DNA from: 66-474 sp044464225
GTDB taxonomy: Bacteria; Pseudomonadota; Gammaproteobacteria; Xanthomonadales; Rhodanobacteraceae
NCBI GenBank assembly: GCA_044464225.1
Contig: JBIQLN010000005.1
Location: forward strand, 1 to 64,000
Direction: 5' to 3'
DNA: 64,000 nt
The translations under genes and the position numbers were made by a program. Under the pieces are notes generated by a model. That model worked only from the letters and a program-made list of their open reading frames with translations. It was not told the origin of the DNA and did no database searches. Positions 61,502 to 64,000 of this stretch are shown piece after piece (positions within the stretch are counted from its first letter, which is position 1; each line of letters begins with the position of its first letter).

Positions 61502-62545
61502 ATGAGTGAATCCCGCGTCGTCGACGCCGCCGAAAGCCCCGCCGAGCAGGTCGTCGAAGCCAGCGTCCGTCCGCGCACGTTGGCTGAATATGTCGGCCAG
61601 GCAGCGATGCGCGAACAATTGGCGCTTTCGATCGAAGCGGCGAGGAAGCGCGGCGATGCGCTGGACCACGTGCTGGTGTTCGGCCCTCCGGGCCTCGGCA
61701 AGACCACCATCTCGCACGTGATCGCCAACGAGTTGGGCGTCAACCTTCGCACCACGTCCGGCCCGGTGCTTGAACGCGCGGGCGATCTCGCCGCGCTGCT
61801 CACCAACCTGCAGCCGCACGACGTGCTTTTCATCGACGAAATCCACCGCCTGTCGCCGGTGGTGGAAGAGGTGCTGTATCCGGCGCTGGAAGATTTCCAG
61901 ATCGACATCATGCTGGGCGAAGGGCCGGCCGCGCGTTCGATCAAGCTGGACCTGCCGCACTTCACGCTGGTGGGGGCGACGACGCGCGCGGGCATGTTGA
62001 CAAGTCCGTTGCGTGACCGCTTCGGCATCGTGCACCGGCTGGAGTTCTACACGCCTGGCGAACTGGCCTCGATCGTCGCGCGCTCGGCAAGGATCCTGGA
62101 CATCGCCTGCGACGAAGAAGGCGCCGCGGAAATCGCGAGGCGTTCGCGCGGCACGCCGAGGATCGCCAACCGCCTGCTGCGCCGCGTGCGCGACTATGCC
62201 GAGGTGCGCGCGGGCGGCCGCATCACCCGCGGCGCAGCTTCCGCCGCGCTGGAAATGCTGCAGGTGGATGCCGGTGGCTACGACGAACTCGACCGCCGTC
62301 TGTTGCGCCTGGTCCTGGAGCAGTTCGGCGGCGGTCCGGTGGGTGTGGAATCGCTGGCGGCAGCGCTGGCCGAGGACCGCGACACCATCGAGGACGTGCT
62401 GGAACCCTACCTGATCCAGCAAGGCCTGCTGGCACGCACCGCGCGCGGACGCATCGCCACCGCCAAGGCGTGGCGGCATTTCGGGTTGAAGCCGCCAAGG
62501 GGCAGCCAACCGGCGATGAACCTGTTCGAAGATCAGGGGTCCTAG
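61502..62545 (+). CDS. ruvB: Holliday junction branch-migration ATPase RuvB
   Basis: A 347-residue AAA+ motor. It has the RPRTLAEYVGQ start, Walker A GPPGLGKTT, Walker B LFIDEIHRL, the sensor-1 VGATTRAG, the arginine-finger PLRDRFG and a winged-helix C-terminus. It pumps DNA through the RuvA-bound junction. It is separated from ruvA by kup and the basic protein. ybgC follows after 4 bases. Confidence 0.97.
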   Translation: MSESRVVDAAESPAEQVVEASVRPRTLAEYVGQAAMREQLALSIEAARKRGDALDHVLVFGPPGLGKTTISHVIANELGVNLRTTSGPVLERAGDLAALLTNLQPHDVLFIDEIHRLSPVVEEVLYPALEDFQIDIMLGEGPAARSIKLDLPHFTLVGATTRAGMLTSPLRDRFGIVHRLEFYTPGELASIVARSARILDIACDEEGAAEIARRSRGTPRIANRLLRRVRDYAEVRAGGRITRGAASAALEMLQVDAGGYDELDRRLLRLVLEQFGGGPVGVESLAAALAEDRDTIEDVLEPYLIQQGLLARTARGRIATAKAWRHFGLKPPRGSQPAMNLFEDQGS

Positions 62546-62549
62546 TCGA

Positions 62550-62990
62550 ATGGTCGATGCGCTCGATCGTGCCCAACCGGCGTTCAGGTGGCGGACAAGG
62601 GTGTATTGGGAAGATACCGACGCTGGCGGCGTGGTGTATCACGCGGGGTACCTCCGGTTTCTGGAACGGGCGCGCACCGAATGGATGCGCGCCATGGCAA
62701 TGGGGCAAGATGCCCTGCGCCGGTCGCACGGAATCGTGTTCGTGGTGCGCGAATTGAGCATCGCCTATGACAAGCCGGCCCGGCTCGATGACGAACTGGA
62801 TTCGACCGTGCGCGTTGCGCGCGTGCGTTCGGCGAGTCTCGACATTGCACAGGATGTGCTGCGCGCCGCCGACGGCGTTACGCTGGCGCGCGCGCAGGTG
62901 CGGATCGCGTGCGTGGAGGCGGACGCGTTCGTGCCGCGCCGGATCCCCCCGGACATCGCTGATCTGATTCAAGGACACAACTTCGAATGA
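62550..62990 (+). CDS. ybgC: Tol-Pal associated acyl-CoA thioesterase YbgC
   Basis: A 146-residue hot-dog fold thioesterase. The active site is YWEDTDAGGVVYHAGYLRFLERARTEWMR, with the Asp of DTDAGGVVYH. In E. coli YbgC hydrolyses acyl-CoA or acyl-ACP and is encoded with tol-pal. It overlaps tolQ by ATGA. Confidence 0.94.
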   Translation: MVDALDRAQPAFRWRTRVYWEDTDAGGVVYHAGYLRFLERARTEWMRAMAMGQDALRRSHGIVFVVRELSIAYDKPARLDDELDSTVRVARVRSASLDIAQDVLRAADGVTLARAQVRIACVEADAFVPRRIPPDIADLIQGHNFE

Positions 62991-63706
62991 ACGGTTCCAT
63001 CAACATCCTCGATTTGGTCATCCACGCCAGCTGGCCGGTGAAGCTGGTGCTGTTGATCCTGGTGATCTTCTCGTTCACCTCGTGGGTGATCATTTTCCGC
63101 AAGAAGGCGATGCTGGATGCCGCCGCCCGCGATGCGGACGGTTTCGAGGAACGCTTCTGGTCGGGCGTGGATCTCGCGGCGTTGTTCAGGGAGATCGGCA
63201 ACCGCGCAGGCGAAGTGAGCGGGCTTGCCGCGGTGTTCGAATCCGGCTTCCGTGAATTCGTGCGCCAACGCCAGCGTGGGGGCGGCGAAGACCGGCGTGC
63301 GGTGATGGAGGCTTCGGAGCGCGCGATGCGGGTCGCCGGCACGCGCGAAGTGGAAAAGCTGGAACACAACCTCGAATACCTGGCCAATGTCGGGTCCATC
63401 AGCACCTACGTGGGACTGTTCGGCACCGTGTGGGGCATCATGATTGCCTTCCAGGGCCTCGGCAGCCTGAAGCAGGCCACCATCGCGACCGTCGCGCCGG
63501 GCATCTCCGAAGCGCTGGTCGCGACCGCCATGGGCCTGTTCGCCGCGATTCCGGCGGTCTGGGCGTACAACCGTTATTCGACGCGGCTGGAACGCATCAC
63601 CGTCCGCTACGACACCTTCCAGGAAGAGTTTTCATCCGTGTTGCACCGGCAGATGCAATCCGAGCAGGCCGCGCCGCAGGAACGCGCGAAGGCGCCGGTG
63701 CGATAG
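62987..63706 (+). CDS. tolQ: Tol-Pal proton channel subunit TolQ
   Basis: A 239-residue inner-membrane protein of the ExbB/TolQ/MotA family with three helices: LVIHASWPVKLVLLILVIFSFTSWVII near the N-terminus, then VGLFGTVWGIMIAF and VATAMGLFAAIPAVWAYN. With TolR it uses the proton gradient to drive TolA and pull in the outer membrane at division. Length matches E. coli TolQ. Confidence 0.96.
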   Translation: MNGSINILDLVIHASWPVKLVLLILVIFSFTSWVIIFRKKAMLDAAARDADGFEERFWSGVDLAALFREIGNRAGEVSGLAAVFESGFREFVRQRQRGGGEDRRAVMEASERAMRVAGTREVEKLEHNLEYLANVGSISTYVGLFGTVWGIMIAFQGLGSLKQATIATVAPGISEALVATAMGLFAAIPAVWAYNRYSTRLERITVRYDTFQEEFSSVLHRQMQSEQAAPQERAKAPVR

Positions 63707-63721
63707 GAGGCGCATTTCGTC

Positions 63722-64000
63722 ATGGCCCTGCAAACGCGCAACCACCGCCGCCGCCGCATGGCGGAAATCAACATCGTGCCGTACATCGACGTGATGCTGG
63801 TGCTGCTGATCATCTTCATGGTAACCGCGCCGATGTTGAATCTCGGCGCCGACATCCAGTTGCCGCAGTCGGGTGCCAAGGCGCTGCAGGACGAGAAGCA
63901 ACCGGTGCTGGTGACGGTGGACCATGACGGCAACGTATACCTGACGCTCGGCAAGAACCCGCGCGAACAGGTCGATGACGAGACGCTGGTGAAAGACGTT
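63722..64000 (+). CDS. tolR: Tol-Pal subunit TolR (partial, cut by window end)
   Basis: The first 93 codons. The single helix INIVPYIDVMLVLLIIFMVTAPML contains the Asp used for proton translocation in the YIDVMLVLL motif; an Arg/His-rich cytoplasmic tail precedes it and a periplasmic domain begins afterwards. It follows tolQ after 15 bases with AGGAGG upstream. Confidence 0.95.
   Translation, partial: MALQTRNHRRRRMAEINIVPYIDVMLVLLIIFMVTAPMLNLGADIQLPQSGAKALQDEKQPVLVTVDHDGNVYLTLGKNPREQVDDETLVKDV

Overview
The window is GC-rich and gene-dense, and it reads as chromosomal DNA of a gammaproteobacterium of the order Xanthomonadales, probably the Rhodanobacteraceae/Xanthomonadaceae group. The pointers are a type II secretion operon in the Xanthomonas xps order (E-F-G-H-I-J-K-L-M-N-D), an XpsN-type protein in place of a long GspC, a PEP-CTERM protein, frequent 4-bp ATGA gene overlaps, and several promoters that imply leaderless mRNAs. 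The placement is inferred from gene content and order; no database search was possible.

Layout. 1-8746: end of a leucyl aminopeptidase; a large hybrid sensor kinase with a beta-propeller sensor; a redox operon (YceI, cytochrome b561, YceI); a MscS channel; a glutaredoxin-like protein; L-serine dehydratase. 8769-14276: a restriction-modification island with a divergent XRE-type regulator, a candidate operator, a beta-class DNA methyltransferase whose central recognition region is visibly AT-richer than its flanks, and a helicase-nuclease subunit. 14438-26413: a small secreted protein, then a complete-looking type II secretion operon ending in a lipoprotein secretin that carries a C-terminal SPOR domain. 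26414-28299: a probable gene remnant, a glycosyltransferase and peptide deformylase.

28414-37952 (minus strand): the cell-shape cluster mreB-mreC-mreD-mrdA-rodA followed by valS. Between rodA and valS lies a roughly 600-bp element made of at least ten hairpins and bounded by two diverged inverted arms that keep base pairing through compensatory changes. valS itself carries an in-frame insertion containing a palindrome. 38163-44312: a PfkB-family kinase, a small secreted protein, a PEP-CTERM protein, a hairpin-rich spacer, a DUF885 protein, a GFA-family protein and a DUF3298 lipoprotein. 44407-54765: dusA, a PepSY-phoP-phoQ operon, birA-coaX-SPOR protein, tRNA-Thr, an Hpt protein, arginase, and a PAS-GGDEF diguanylate cyclase. 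54946-64000: aspS, yebC, ruvC-ruvA-kup, a basic DUF6496-type protein, ruvB-ybgC-tolQ-tolR (tolR cut by the window end).

How they work together. The ruvCAB genes resolve Holliday junctions and sit beside the tol envelope genes as in many proteobacteria, but here kup and the basic protein separate ruvA from ruvB. The mre/mrd genes form the elongasome. The T2SS genes encode the inner-membrane platform, pseudopilus and outer-membrane channel; no prepilin peptidase or pilotin gene is visible here. The strongest candidates for undescribed biology are the multi-hairpin element at 31461-32057, the palindrome inserted in valS, the SPOR-bearing secretin, and the mosaic methyltransferase with its operator.
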